Shown here: in pieces, positions 9,567 to 18,232 of the stretch
How positions within the stretch are numbered: position 1 is the first letter of the stretch
Layout of the letters: every line of letters starts with the position of its first letter
DNA from: Pseudomonas sp. JQ170C
GTDB taxonomy: Bacteria > Pseudomonadota > Gammaproteobacteria > Pseudomonadales > Pseudomonadaceae
Length of the DNA stretch: 64,000 bases
Direction of reading: 5' to 3'
NCBI RefSeq assembly: GCF_035581345.1
Contig: NZ_CP141608.1
Span: 5,796,501 to 5,860,500, forward strand
Position numbers and translations under genes: made by a program
The notes under the pieces: generated by a model
Told to the model about the DNA's origin: nothing
Databases searched by the model: none
Seen by the model: only the letters and a program-made list of their open reading frames with translations

Positions 9567-10640
9567 TCAATCGCCGATATAGTCCAACGGCACACGCTTG
9601 AGGTTGCAGAAGATCTGGTAAGGGATCATTCCAGCCTGCATCGCCACATCACTGGCCAGTACATTCTTGCCCCACAGTTCCACCGGGCTGCCGACGCCGG
9701 CTTCCGGCACGTCAGTCAGGTCTATGCAGAGCATGTCCATCGACACCCGGCCAATCAGCTGGCTGCGCTTGCCGGCCACCATCACGGGTGTACCGGTTGG
9801 CGCCTGGCGTGGGTAGCCGTCGGCATAGCCCATGGCAACCACACCCACGCGGGTCGGGCGCGGGCTGATGAATTTGGCGCCGTAGCCCACCGGCTCACCG
9901 GCCGGCAACTCGCGCACGCTGATCACCCGCGATTGCAGGGTCATCACCGGCTGCAGGCGCGCCGCTTCGGCCTGGGGTACTTCAAAGGGAGTGGCGCCGT
10001 AGAGCATGATGCCCGGGCGCACCCAGTCACTGGGGATGTTCGGCCAGCCGAGCACGGCCGGGGAGTTACGCAGACTGACTTCGGCGCTCAGGCCCTGGCG
10101 AGCAGCCTGGAACACGGCCACCTGGTCATTGCTGGCGCTGCTGTCGAGTTCGTCGGCGCGGGCGAAGTGGCTCATCAAAACGATGCGGGTCACCTTGCCG
10201 CTGGCCAACAGGCGCTGGTAGGCGCTCTGGTAGTCCTTCGGATGCAGCCCCACCCGGTGCATGCCGCTGTCCATCTTCAGCCAGACGGTGATGGGCTTGT
10301 TGATCCGTGCCTGCTCGATAGCCTCCAGCTGCCACAGCGAATGCACCACGCACCACAAGTCGTGCTGGGCGATCAGCTCCAGTTCGCTGGCCTCGAAAAA
10401 ACCTTCGAGCAGCAACACCGGCGCCTTGATCCCGGCAGCCCGCAGCTCCAGTGCTTCCTCGATGCAGGCCACGGCAAAACCATCGGCCTGTTGCTCCAGC
10501 GCCAGGGCGCAGCGCACGGCACCGTGGCCATAGGCATCGGCCTTGATCACGGCCAGGGCTTTGGCCCCGGACAGTTCGCGAGCCAGTTGATAGTTGTGAC
10601 GCAGGGCTTGGAGGTCGATCAGGGCACGGGCGGGACGCAT
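9567..10640 (-). CDS. dadX: Catabolic alanine racemase DadX
   Basis: Interconverts L- and D-alanine with pyridoxal phosphate, feeding D-alanine to DadA. The start at 10640 gives 357 residues beginning [15 protein letters not shown]; the frame extends 17 codons upstream without family similarity. The PLP-binding lysine is K33 in [11 protein letters not shown]. The second catalytic tyrosine is in GYADGYPR in the C-terminal beta domain, and RPGIMLYG is the usual active-site loop. It is the last gene of the dadA-ridA-dadX string, all on the minus strand; 96 bases separate it from ridA, so it may be co-transcribed. Its place in the dad cluster favours the catabolic isozyme over Alr. Confidence 0.95.
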   Translation of the reverse strand: MRPARALIDLQALRHNYQLARELSGAKALAVIKADAYGHGAVRCALALEQQADGFAVACIEEALELRAAGIKAPVLLLEGFFEASELELIAQHDLWCVVHSLWQLEAIEQARINKPITVWLKMDSGMHRVGLHPKDYQSAYQRLLASGKVTRIVLMSHFARADELDSSASNDQVAVFQAARQGLSAEVSLRNSPAVLGWPNIPSDWVRPGIMLYGATPFEVPQAEAARLQPVMTLQSRVISVRELPAGEPVGYGAKFISPRPTRVGVVAMGYADGYPRQAPTGTPVMVAGKRSQLIGRVSMDMLCIDLTDVPEAGVGSPVELWGKNVLASDVAMQAGMIPYQIFCNLKRVPLDYIGD

Positions 10641-10736
10641 GGCGGCAGCCTTCTGGGCAGTCTGGTTAGAAGTAAAAAACCCGGTGCACAACTACAGCTT
10701 GTGGGCCGTCAGTGGCACCGGGTGAGGGATTGCGGG

Positions 10737-11090
10737 TTACGGCAGTGCGGCGACTACCGACAGTTCAACGAGGATTTCCGGCTCGCACAGCTTGGCCTCG
10801 ACGGTGGCGCGGGCCGGGGCGACGCCTTTCGGCAGCCACTGGTCCCACACCGCGTTCATGCCCTGGAAATCGGCATCGATGTCCTTGAGGTAGATCGTCA
10901 CCGAGAGCAGGCGGCTTTTATCGGTGCCTGCCAGGTCCAGCAGGCGCTCGATGTTGGCCAGGGTTTCACGAGTCTGCTGTTCGATGCCGGCATTCATGTC
11001 GTCACCCACCTGGCCCGCCAGGTAGACGGTGCCGTTGTGGGTAACGATCTGGCTCATGCGCTCATTGGTGAGCTGGCGCTGGACTGACAT
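10737..11090 (-). CDS. RidA family protein in the dad operon
   Basis: A 117-residue Rid (YjgF/YER057c/UK114) protein. RidA enzymes hydrolyse reactive enamine/imine intermediates made by amino-acid oxidising or PLP enzymes. The conserved tail carrying the catalytic arginine region is visible as [20 protein letters not shown]. Its first 29 bases overlap the 3' end of dadA, so the two are translationally coupled, which fits removal of iminopyruvate made by DadA. It is distinct from the second RidA protein at 42613-42993, which is closer to the archetype. Confidence 0.9.
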   Translation of the reverse strand: MSVQRQLTNERMSQIVTHNGTVYLAGQVGDDMNAGIEQQTRETLANIERLLDLAGTDKSRLLSVTIYLKDIDADFQGMNAVWDQWLPKGVAPARATVEAKLCEPEILVELSVVAALP

Positions 11091-12363
11091 GCTTTGCAGG
11101 CTCCTGGTGTTTTCCGTAACGCGAAATATCGAGGCCTTCGGCGCTGATTTGCGGCTTTTTGCGCGCCATCAGGTCAGCCAGCAGGCGGCCGGAACCGCAG
11201 GCCATGGTCCAACCCAGCGTACCGTGGCCGGTGTTGAGGAACAGGTTGCGGAACGGCGTGGCACCCACGATCGGCGTACCGTCCGGGGTGGTCGGACGCA
11301 AGCCGGTCCAGAAGCTGGCCTGGCTCAGGTCGCCGCCGCGAGGATAAAGGTCGTTGACGATCATCTCCAGGGTTTCACGTCGACGCGGGTTCAGCGACAG
11401 GTCAAAACCGGCAATCTCGGCCATGCCGCCAACGCGGATGCGGTTGTCGAAACGGGTGATCGCGACCTTGTAGGTCTCGTCGAGAATGGTCGAGGTCGGT
11501 GCCATGGCCGGGTCGGTGATCGGCACGGTCAGCGAGTAGCCCTTGAGCGGGTAGACCGGCGCGCGGATGCCCAGTGGCTTGAGCATCTGCGGCGAGTAGC
11601 TGCCCAGCGCCAGCACGTAGCGGTCGGCGGTTTCCAGCTTGCCGTCGATCCACACACCGTTGATGCGGTCACCGGCGAAGTCCAGGCGCTGAATGTCCTG
11701 GCCGAAGCGGAACTCGACACCCAGCTTGATCGCCATTTCGGCAAGGCGGGTGGTGAACAGTTGGCAGTCGCCAGTCTGGTCGTTAGGCAGACGCAGGGCG
11801 CCAGCCAGAATGTCGGTGACGTTGGCCAAGGCCGGTTCGACGCGGGCAATGCCGTCGCGGTCGAGCAGCTCGTAAGGCACGCCGGATTGCTCAAGAACGG
11901 CGATGTCCTTGGCAGCGTTATCCAGTTGCGCCTGGGTACGGAACAGCTGGGTGGTGCCCAGGGTGCGGCCTTCATAGGCGATGCCGGTTTCGGCACGCAG
12001 CTCGTCCAGGCAGTCACGGCTGTACTCGGACAGACGGACCATGCGCTCCTTGTTCACGGCATAGCGGCTGGCCGTGCAGTTGCGCAGCATTTGCGCCATC
12101 CAAAGGTATTGATCAACATCGGCGGTGGCCTTGATGGCCAGGGGCGCATGGCGCTCGAGCAGCCACTTGATGGCCTTGAGCGGCACACCCGGCGCAGCCC
12201 AGGGCGAGGCGTAGCCTGGCGAGACCTGGCCGGCGTTGGCAAAGCTGGTTTCCATGGCGACTGCCGGCTGACGGTCGACCACGACCACTTCGTATCCCTG
12301 CCGTGCCAAATAGTAGGCACTGGCGGTTCCGATCACACCGCTACCAAGTACCAGAACTCGCAT
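11062..12363 (-). CDS. dadA: D-amino acid dehydrogenase, small subunit
   Basis: A 433-residue FAD flavoprotein that oxidises D-alanine and other D-amino acids to 2-oxo acids and passes electrons to the respiratory chain at the inner membrane. The N terminus [19 protein letters not shown] is the dinucleotide-binding GxGxxG fold, and the C-terminal [14 protein letters not shown] and [14 protein letters not shown] segments are typical of DadA. It is the first gene of the dadA-ridA-dadX operon and divergent from the Lrp-type regulator. The 5' leader holds an AACAACAA motif (minus strand, 12398-12405) about 35 bases before the start, a possible Hfq/Crc site. A TATACT -10 candidate lies near 12424-12429 on the minus strand. 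Confidence 0.95.
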   Translation of the reverse strand: MRVLVLGSGVIGTASAYYLARQGYEVVVVDRQPAVAMETSFANAGQVSPGYASPWAAPGVPLKAIKWLLERHAPLAIKATADVDQYLWMAQMLRNCTASRYAVNKERMVRLSEYSRDCLDELRAETGIAYEGRTLGTTQLFRTQAQLDNAAKDIAVLEQSGVPYELLDRDGIARVEPALANVTDILAGALRLPNDQTGDCQLFTTRLAEMAIKLGVEFRFGQDIQRLDFAGDRINGVWIDGKLETADRYVLALGSYSPQMLKPLGIRAPVYPLKGYSLTVPITDPAMAPTSTILDETYKVAITRFDNRIRVGGMAEIAGFDLSLNPRRRETLEMIVNDLYPRGGDLSQASFWTGLRPTTPDGTPIVGATPFRNLFLNTGHGTLGWTMACGSGRLLADLMARKKPQISAEGLDISRYGKHQEPAKHVSPAPAHQ

Positions 12364-12397
12364 GTTGATTACCCTCGACGCAGCGTATCGCTGACAT

Positions 12398-12405
12398 TTG
12401 TTGTT
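12398..12405 (-). promoter_or_regulatory. Candidate Hfq/Crc A-rich motif in the dadA leader
   Basis: On the minus strand the leader reads AACAACAA, fitting the AAnAAnAA catabolite-activity motif, 35 bases upstream of dadA. Such motifs are bound by Hfq with Crc to block translation. A single motif away from the ribosome site is weak evidence. Confidence 0.35.
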
Positions 12406-12475
12406 AATGGCGTAGATGGGCGCAGTATAGGAAGGTATGACCAGTGCTTTTCACTATATAAAAGCCTATATTTGG

Positions 12476-12487
12476 CGAGAATTCTCG
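12476..12487. promoter_or_regulatory. Palindrome in the dadA-dadR spacer, possible Lrp-type site
   Basis: A perfect 12-bp palindrome cgagaattctcg lies 33 bases before the dadR start, beside an A/T-rich tract (tatataaaagcctatat, 12456-12472). Lrp-family operators are AT-centred palindromes of about this size, so autoregulation or dadA activation is plausible. Confidence 0.35.
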
Positions 12488-12519
12488 GCAAAGTTGGCTT
12501 TTACGGAGGGGCATCCACT

Positions 12520-13008
12520 ATGAGAACCCAGCACCAAAGCAAGCGTGAACTGGACAAGATCGACCGCAACATCCTGCGTATCCTGCAGGCAGATGGGCGT
12601 ATTTCATTCACTGAACTGGGCGAGAAAGTCGGCCTGTCGACCACGCCCTGCACCGAGCGGGTGCGGCGCCTGGAGCGCGAAGGGATCATCATGGGCTACA
12701 ACGCCCGGCTCAATCCCCAGCATCTGAAGGGCAGCCTGCTGGTGTTCGTGGAAATCAGCCTGGACTACAAGTCGGGCGATACCTTCGAGGAGTTTCGCCG
12801 CGCCGTCCTCAAGCTCCCCCATGTGCTGGAGTGCCACCTGGTGTCGGGCGACTTCGACTATCTGGTCAAGGCGCGGATCTCGGAGATGGCCTCCTACCGC
12901 AAGCTGCTGGGCGACATCCTGCTCAAGCTGCCGCACGTGCGCGAATCCAAGAGCTATATCGTCATGGAGGAGGTGAAAGAGAGCCTCAACCTGCCCATTC
13001 CGGACTGA
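12520..13008 (+). CDS. dadR: Lrp/AsnC family regulator of the dad operon (DadR)
   Basis: The 162-residue protein has an N-terminal helix-turn-helix (about 12-65: RNILRILQADGRISF, then KVGLSTTPCTERVRRLE) and a C-terminal RAM/AsnC ligand-binding domain (75-155), with GDFDYLVKA as the usual core. The start ATG at 12520 has acggagggg upstream. The same frame is open for another 1.5 kb on the opposite strand of dadA, which is a compositional artefact. It is divergent from dadA with a 156-base shared spacer. In pseudomonads this regulator activates dadAX in response to L-alanine; it is often just annotated lrp. The order matches the dad loci of P. aeruginosa. Confidence 0.9.
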   Translation: MRTQHQSKRELDKIDRNILRILQADGRISFTELGEKVGLSTTPCTERVRRLEREGIIMGYNARLNPQHLKGSLLVFVEISLDYKSGDTFEEFRRAVLKLPHVLECHLVSGDFDYLVKARISEMASYRKLLGDILLKLPHVRESKSYIVMEEVKESLNLPIPD

Positions 13009-13011
13009 GCC

Positions 13012-13365
13012 TCAGACCAGCACCTGGCGGGTGCTGGCGATGTACTGGTGCACCAGCTTCTCGGCCTGCGGATCAATCATTTGCGCAGGCCCGCGACCAT
13101 TGGGGCATGGCAGGCGCGGAGTGGTACCGAACAGTCGGCAGATCAGCGGCCGCTCTTCATACACCGTGCAGCCTTCGGGCCCCAGGTGCACACAGTTCAG
13201 CTCATTGAGCGCGGCCTCCTGTTCAGCAGCGCTCTTGCGCGGCAGGCGGGCCATTTCCTCGGAAGACGTGGTCACCGGCCCGCAGCAGTCATGACAACCC
13301 GGAACACACTCGAAGGACGGGATCTGATCGCGCAGGAAACGGATCTTGTGGCTGTTGCAACTCAT
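13012..13365 (-). CDS. YkgJ family cysteine-cluster protein
   Basis: A 117-residue protein with the cysteine pattern of the YkgJ/Fe-S cluster family: CNSH near the N terminus, CVPGCHDCCG at about 20-29, CVHLGPEGC near 59-67, then CRLFGTTPRLPC. The cysteines probably bind zinc or an iron-sulfur cluster. The function is unknown. The ATG at 13365 is the only plausible start. It converges on dadR with only 3 bases between stops and is divergent from the pauB-like gene; the roughly 110-base spacer must carry both promoters. Confidence 0.85.
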   Translation of the reverse strand: MSCNSHKIRFLRDQIPSFECVPGCHDCCGPVTTSSEEMARLPRKSAAEQEAALNELNCVHLGPEGCTVYEERPLICRLFGTTPRLPCPNGRGPAQMIDPQAEKLVHQYIASTRQVLV

Positions 13366-13478
13366 GGCGGCCTGCGCGAGAAAGAGGAAAGACGCTATTT
13401 TGCCCCATGGTTGCCCGGTGCCGAAAGCGCAGCTTATCCTGCGTCAATTTTTCTAAACATATCAATCAGGACTCATCC

Positions 13479-14782
13479 ATGAGCGCCCCTGTTCAACACC
13501 CCGCTTCCCACGCAGCCTCCTATTACGCCGCCAGCAGCCTGCCGCAGCCGGAATATCCGTCGTTGCAGGGCGAGCTGACCTGCGACGTGTGCGTGGTGGG
13601 CGGTGGCTTTTCCGGGTTGAACACGGCCATCGAGCTGGCTGAGCGCGGGTTGAGCGTGATTGTTCTGGAGGCGCGCAAGATTGGCTGGGGTGCCAGCGGG
13701 CGCAATGGCGGCCAGCTGATTCGTGGCGTTGGCCATGGGCTGGATCAGTTCACCCCGATCCTGGGGAGCGAGGGCGTTCGCCAACTCAAGCTGATGGGGC
13801 TGGAAGCCGTGGACATCGTCCGCGAGCGTATCGAGCGCCACGGCATTGCCTGCGACCTGACCTGGGGTTACTGCGACCTGGCCAACAAGCCACGCGACCT
13901 CGAAGGCTTCGCCGAGGATGCCGAGGAACTGCGCAGCCTGGGCTATCGCCATGAACTGCGCCTGGTGCAGCCTGAGCAGATGCATACGGTGGTTGGCTCC
14001 GACCAGTATGTCGGCGGCCTGATCGACATGGGCTCCGGCCATCTGCACCCGCTGAACCTGGCGTTGGGCGAGGCCGCTGTCGCCAGCCAGCTGGGCGTCA
14101 AGCTGTTCGAGCAATCGGCGGTGACCCGCATCGACTATGGCCCGCAGGTGCGTGTCCACACCGCCAGCGGCTCAGTACGTGCCAACACCCTGGTGCTGGG
14201 CTGCAATGCCTATCTCAATGACCTGAACCCCACGCTCGGCGGCAAGGTGCTGCCGGCCGGCAGCTATATCATTGCCACCGAGCCCCTGAGCGAAGCCAAG
14301 GCGCGAACGCTGTTGCCGCAGAACATGGCCGTGTGCGACCAGCGAGTGGCCCTGGACTACTACCGCCTGTCGGCTGACCGGCGCCTGTTGTTCGGGGGGC
14401 CTGCCATTACTCCGGCCGCGACCCGCAAGACATCGCCGCCTACATGCGACCGAAGATGCTCAAGGTATTCCCGCAACTGGCCGATGTGCGCATCGACTAC
14501 CAATGGGGCGGCATGATCGGCATCGGTGCCAATCGCCTGCCGCAGATCGGTCGCCTGGCCGACCAGCCGAATGTGTATTTCGCCCAGGCCTATTCCGGGC
14601 ACGGGCTCAACGCCACTCACCTGGCCGGCAAACTGCTCGGCGAGGCCATCAGCGGCCAGCAAAGCGGGCGCTTCGACCTGTTCGCCCAAGTGCCGCACAT
14701 CACCTTCCCGGGTGGCAAGCACCTGCGCTCACCGTTGCTGGCCCTGGGCATGCTCTGGCACCGCCTCAAAGAGCTGGTCTAA
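13479..14782 (+). pseudogene. pauB4: PauB-type gamma-glutamylpolyamine oxidoreductase, frameshifted
   Basis: A DAO-family FAD oxidoreductase similar to PuuB/PauB, which oxidises gamma-glutamylputrescine to the aldehyde. The first part (13479-14516 frame) starts after atcagg, has the FAD motif GGGFSG at 41-46 and runs normally to LLFGG. It then goes out of frame: six G at 14394-14399 where seven would restore LFGGACHYSGRDPQDIAAYM and join the second frame (to 14782), which carries the normal C terminus (MIGIGANRLPQIGRL, YSGHGLNATHLAGK). Restored length would be 434 residues. Everything else looks functional, so it is either a recent one-base deletion in a homopolymer or a sequencing error. Its position next to dadR matches PauB4 of P. 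aeruginosa as I remember it. Confidence 0.85.
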
Positions 14783-15009
14783 CCCCGCCAGAACGGCTTC
14801 AGCCCTTCTGCGCGGGCCTGCGTCGCACTCAGGCCGATATCACGCAACTGCTCAGGCGTCAGTTGCAGCAGCGCATGGCGGCTGTGCCAGCGGTGCGCCA
14901 TCAGCCCCCAACGTCCGAGCCCGGCCGGTGCACTGCCCCTCTGCACCGGCTGCTCCAGACCCAGTTCTTCGGCGTGCAAACTCAGGCGCACATCGCTCAT
15001 ACCGCTCAT
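14779..15009 (-). CDS. DUF1127 small protein
   Basis: 76 residues. The start at 15009 has ggaggag seven bases upstream; the frame continues 20 codons further without a ribosome site. The C-terminal 45 residues form the DUF1127 (YjiS-like) motif: TPEQLRDIGLSATQARAEGL, then KPFWR at the end. In other bacteria such arginine-rich peptides have been linked to RNA binding and phosphate or C1 metabolism; the role here is unknown. Its 3' end overlaps the last 4 bases of the pauB-like frame. It is divergent from the MocR gene and shares its 176-base promoter region. Confidence 0.8.
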   Translation of the reverse strand: MSGMSDVRLSLHAEELGLEQPVQRGSAPAGLGRWGLMAHRWHSRHALLQLTPEQLRDIGLSATQARAEGLKPFWRG

Positions 15010-15069
15010 TGCTTGTCTCCTCCGGGTGGGATAACCGTAGGAAAAGCATGCGCGCTCGGGCGAAAGCAT

Positions 15070-15155
15070 TACAGATTCAACGCAACGCTATTATTCCCAT
15101 ACAGAATTGGCGGATTCCCTACTGAATGCTGTATTTTTTCAGCATCTGTATCTGT
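15070..15155. promoter_or_regulatory. Cluster of ATACAGA/TCTGTAT repeats, candidate MocR operators
   Basis: The spacer between the DUF1127 and MocR genes holds tacaga (15070-15075), atacaga (15099-15105), ctgtat (15129-15134), tctgtat (15145-15151) and atctgt (15150-15155): five copies in both orientations within 86 bases, ending 30 bases before the MocR start. MocR regulators bind repeated half-sites in their own divergent promoters, so these are good candidates. Confidence 0.5.
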
Positions 15156-15185
15156 CGCCAGCCTCATCTGCTGCAGGAGTATGCA

Positions 15186-16616
15186 ATGACCCTCTACGTC
15201 AACTTGGCCGAGCTGCTTAGTGCCCGCATCGAGCAAGGCTTGTATCGCCCCGGCGACCGCCTGCCCTCGGTACGCGCCCTGAGCGTGGAACACGGGGTCA
15301 GCCTGAGCACGGTACAACAGGCCTATCGCCTGCTGGAAGACAACGGCCTGGCCGCACCACGACCGAAATCCGGTTATTTCGTGCCCACTGACCGTAGCCT
15401 GCCGGCCCTGCCCGATGTCAGTCGCCCGGCGCAGCGTCCGGTGGAAATTTCCCAGTGGGAACAGGTCATCGAACTGGTCCGCAGCGTGCCGAGCAAGGAC
15501 GTGGTGCAACTGGGACGCGGCATGCCGGATATCGACAGCCCGACACTCAAGCCCTTGCTGCGCAGCCTGGCCCAGCTCAGTCGGCGCCAGGACATGCCGG
15601 GGCTGTACTACGACACCATCTCCGGCACCCAGGCCCTGCGCGTGCAGATCGCCCGGCTGATGCTCGACTCCGGGTGCACGGTCGGCCCCGACGACCTGGT
15701 GGTGACTACCGGCTGCCATGAAGCCCTGTCGGCCAGCATCCGCGCGGTGTGCCAGCCTGGCGACATCGTGGCCGTGGACTCGCCCAGCTTTCACGGCGCC
15801 ATGCAGACCCTCAAGGGCCTGGGCATGAAAGCCCTGGAGATTCCCACCGACCCGATCACCGGCATCAGCCTCGAAGCCCTGGAGCTGGCCCTGGAACAGT
15901 GGCCGATCAAGCTCATCCAGATCACCCCCAGCTGCAACAACCCGATGGGCTACATCATGCCCGAGGCGCGCAAGAAGGCCTTGCTGACCCTGGCACAGCG
16001 CTTCGATGTGGCGATCCTGGAAGACGATGTGTATGGCGACCTGGCCTACACCTACCCGCGTCCACGCACCGTCAAGTCGTTCGACGAAGATGGCCGGGTG
16101 CTGCTGTGCAGCTCGTTCTCCAAGACCCTGGCGCCGGGCCTGCGCATCGGCTGGGTCGCGCCCGGGCGCTACCTGGAGCGGGTGCTGCACATGAAGTACA
16201 TCAGCACCGGCTGCACCGCGACACAGCCGCAGCTGGCGATTGCCGACTTCATCGAAGGAGGCCACTACCAGCCGCACCTGCGGCGTATGCGCAGCCAGTA
16301 TCAACGCAGTCGCGATCAGATGAGCGACTGGATCACCCGCTACTTTCCGCCAGGCACCCGCGCCAGCCGGCCACAAGGTGGCTTCATGCTGTGGGTGGAG
16401 TTGCCGGAAAGTTTCGATACGCTGCGCCTGAATCGGGCTTTACTTGGGCAAGGTGTACAGATCGCCGTAGGCAGTATCTTTTCCGCCTCGGGCAAGTACC
16501 GTAACTGCCTGCGGATGAACTTCGCCGCACGCCCGACCCACGAGATCGAGGCAGCCGTACGCAAGGTTGGCGAGACCGCCATTCGTCTACTGGCTGAAGA
16601 CGACAACGGCGGGTAA
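15186..16616 (+). CDS. MocR-type regulator (GntR winged helix fused to aminotransferase)
   Basis: 476 residues. The N-terminal 70 residues are a GntR winged helix (SARIEQGLYRPGDRLPSVRA, then LSTVQQAYRLLEDNGL), and residues 100-470 are a fold-type I aminotransferase domain. The PLP lysine is in SSFSKTLAPGLRIGW, preceded by ITPSCNNPMGY and the aspartate segment EDDVYGDL. MocR proteins sense PLP or amine adducts and control B6, GABA, taurine or amino-acid genes; the target cannot be told. The start ATG at 15186 follows caggag. It is divergent from DUF1127, with repeated half-sites between. The PLD gene follows 59 bases downstream and could be co-transcribed. Confidence 0.9.
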   Translation: MTLYVNLAELLSARIEQGLYRPGDRLPSVRALSVEHGVSLSTVQQAYRLLEDNGLAAPRPKSGYFVPTDRSLPALPDVSRPAQRPVEISQWEQVIELVRSVPSKDVVQLGRGMPDIDSPTLKPLLRSLAQLSRRQDMPGLYYDTISGTQALRVQIARLMLDSGCTVGPDDLVVTTGCHEALSASIRAVCQPGDIVAVDSPSFHGAMQTLKGLGMKALEIPTDPITGISLEALELALEQWPIKLIQITPSCNNPMGYIMPEARKKALLTLAQRFDVAILEDDVYGDLAYTYPRPRTVKSFDEDGRVLLCSSFSKTLAPGLRIGWVAPGRYLERVLHMKYISTGCTATQPQLAIADFIEGGHYQPHLRRMRSQYQRSRDQMSDWITRYFPPGTRASRPQGGFMLWVELPESFDTLRLNRALLGQGVQIAVGSIFSASGKYRNCLRMNFAARPTHEIEAAVRKVGETAIRLLAEDDNGG

Positions 16617-16675
16617 CTTTCCGCCGCCGCTCGCGGTCCAACCCCATAAGCCTTTGTCGTTAAGGACTCATCGCC

Positions 16676-18232
16676 TTGAGAAACCCGCGTGCGCTGCCCG
16701 TGATGCTGTCGCTGATGCTCGGCCTGGGTGGTTGCGCCACTGTCAGTCAGCCGCGCCACGTGACCCAGGCGCTGCCCGCTGGCGACTCGGCCTTCGGTCG
16801 CTCGGTGCAGCGCCAGGCTTCCGCCTATGAGGGGCGTTCCGGTTTTCGCCTGCTGCCCAACAGCAACGAGGCGTTTCGCGCCCGCGCCGAGCTGATCCGC
16901 AATGCCCAGTCGAGCATTGACCTGCAGTACTACATCGTCCATGACGGCCTGAGTACCCGCGCCCTGGTGCATGAGCTGCTGCAAGCCGCCGACCGCGGCG
17001 TGCGGGTACGCATCCTGCTCGACGACACCACCAGCGATGGCCTCGATGTGCAGATGGCCACCCTCGCCGCCCATCCCAACATCCACATCCGCGTGTTCAA
17101 CCCCTTGCGCCTTGGGCGCAGCACCGGCCCGACCCGGGCCCTGGGCCGCTTGTTCAATCTGAACCTGCAACACCGGCGCATGCATAACAAGTTGTGGCTG
17201 GTGGACAACAGCATGGCCATTGTCGGTGGCCGCAACCTGGGCGATGAGTACTTCGATGCCGAACCGAACCTGAACTTCACCGACATCGACCTGCTCGGCG
17301 TCGGCCCGGTAGCCGAGCAACTGGGGCACAGCTTTGACCAGTACTGGAACAGTGCCCTGAGCAAGCCGATCGGCGACTTTCTCCTGACCCAGCCCGACGC
17401 CAACGACCTGCGCGCCAGCCGCCAGCGCCTGGAGGCCTACCTTGCCGACGCCAGGATCAAGCGCAAGGCCCTGTACGACCGCCTGATGGCCTACCAGACC
17501 CACCCGCGCCTGGACGTGTGGCGCAATGAGCTGATCTGGGCCCACAACCAGGCGCTCTGGGACGCGCCGAGCAAGGTACTGGCCAGCGACGAACCCGACC
17601 CGCAGTTGCTGATGACACAGCAGTTGGCCCCGGAAATGAACGGCGTGCAGCACGAGCTGATCATGATCTCGGCCTACTTCGTCCCCGGCGAGCCTGGCCT
17701 GCTGTACCTCACCAGCCGCGCCGATGCCGGTGTGTCGGTCAAGCTGTTGACCAACTCCCTGGAGGCCACTGACGTGCCGGCGGTTCATGGTGGCTACGCG
17801 CCCTACCGCCGGGCATTGCTGGAGCATGGCGTAGATCTGTACGAGCTACGCCGCCAGCCGGGCGACCCCAGTGCCAATCGAAGAATGCGCCTGTATGGCA
17901 GCTCCGACTCCAGTTTGCACAGCAAGGCCATCATCTTCGACCGGCGCAAGACCTTCATCGGCTCGTTCAACTTTGACCCGCGCTCAGTGCTGTGGAATAC
18001 CGAAGTGGGCATCCTGGTCGACAGCCAGGAACTGGCCGAGTACGCCCGCGACCTCGCGGTGCAGGGTATGGCCCCGGCGTTGAGCTACCAACCGCAACTG
18101 GTGAACGACCAGATTGTCTGGGTCACTGAAGACAACCACCACCTGCACACCCTCACCACCGAGCCCGGTGGGCTCTGGCGGCGTTTCAACGCCTGGGTCA
18201 GCAAGGCCGTTGGCCTGGAGCGGATGCTCTAG
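16676..18232 (+). CDS. Phospholipase D-like lipoprotein, cardiolipin synthase C-like
   Basis: A 518-residue protein with two HKD motifs: HNKLWLVD starting at H170 and HSKAIIFD near 411. This is the paired active site of the PLD superfamily; the spacing and the GGRNLGDEYF and GSFNFDPRS follow-ups resemble ClsC-type enzymes, which make cardiolipin from phosphatidylglycerol and phosphatidylethanolamine. Residues 1-19 are a signal sequence ending in the lipobox LGGC (Cys20), so it should be a periplasm-facing lipoprotein. The start is TTG at 16676 with taagga upstream. It ends with a 4-base overlap into the convergent MFS gene. ClsC partners with a small MDO-type protein in E. coli; none is seen here. 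Confidence 0.85.
   Translation: MRNPRALPVMLSLMLGLGGCATVSQPRHVTQALPAGDSAFGRSVQRQASAYEGRSGFRLLPNSNEAFRARAELIRNAQSSIDLQYYIVHDGLSTRALVHELLQAADRGVRVRILLDDTTSDGLDVQMATLAAHPNIHIRVFNPLRLGRSTGPTRALGRLFNLNLQHRRMHNKLWLVDNSMAIVGGRNLGDEYFDAEPNLNFTDIDLLGVGPVAEQLGHSFDQYWNSALSKPIGDFLLTQPDANDLRASRQRLEAYLADARIKRKALYDRLMAYQTHPRLDVWRNELIWAHNQALWDAPSKVLASDEPDPQLLMTQQLAPEMNGVQHELIMISAYFVPGEPGLLYLTSRADAGVSVKLLTNSLEATDVPAVHGGYAPYRRALLEHGVDLYELRRQPGDPSANRRMRLYGSSDSSLHSKAIIFDRRKTFIGSFNFDPRSVLWNTEVGILVDSQELAEYARDLAVQGMAPALSYQPQLVNDQIVWVTEDNHHLHTLTTEPGGLWRRFNAWVSKAVGLERML

Noticed and set aside
11029..13008. Open frame of 659 codons continuing upstream of dadR across dadA
   Set aside because: The frame is antisense to dadA and open because of codon-position GC bias. 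The ribosome site and family homology start at 12520.
14444..14782. The 112-codon frame after the pauB break as an independent gene
   Set aside because: Its start ATG is the internal Met of the family's normal sequence and there is no ribosome site. It is the C-terminal part of the frameshifted oxidase.
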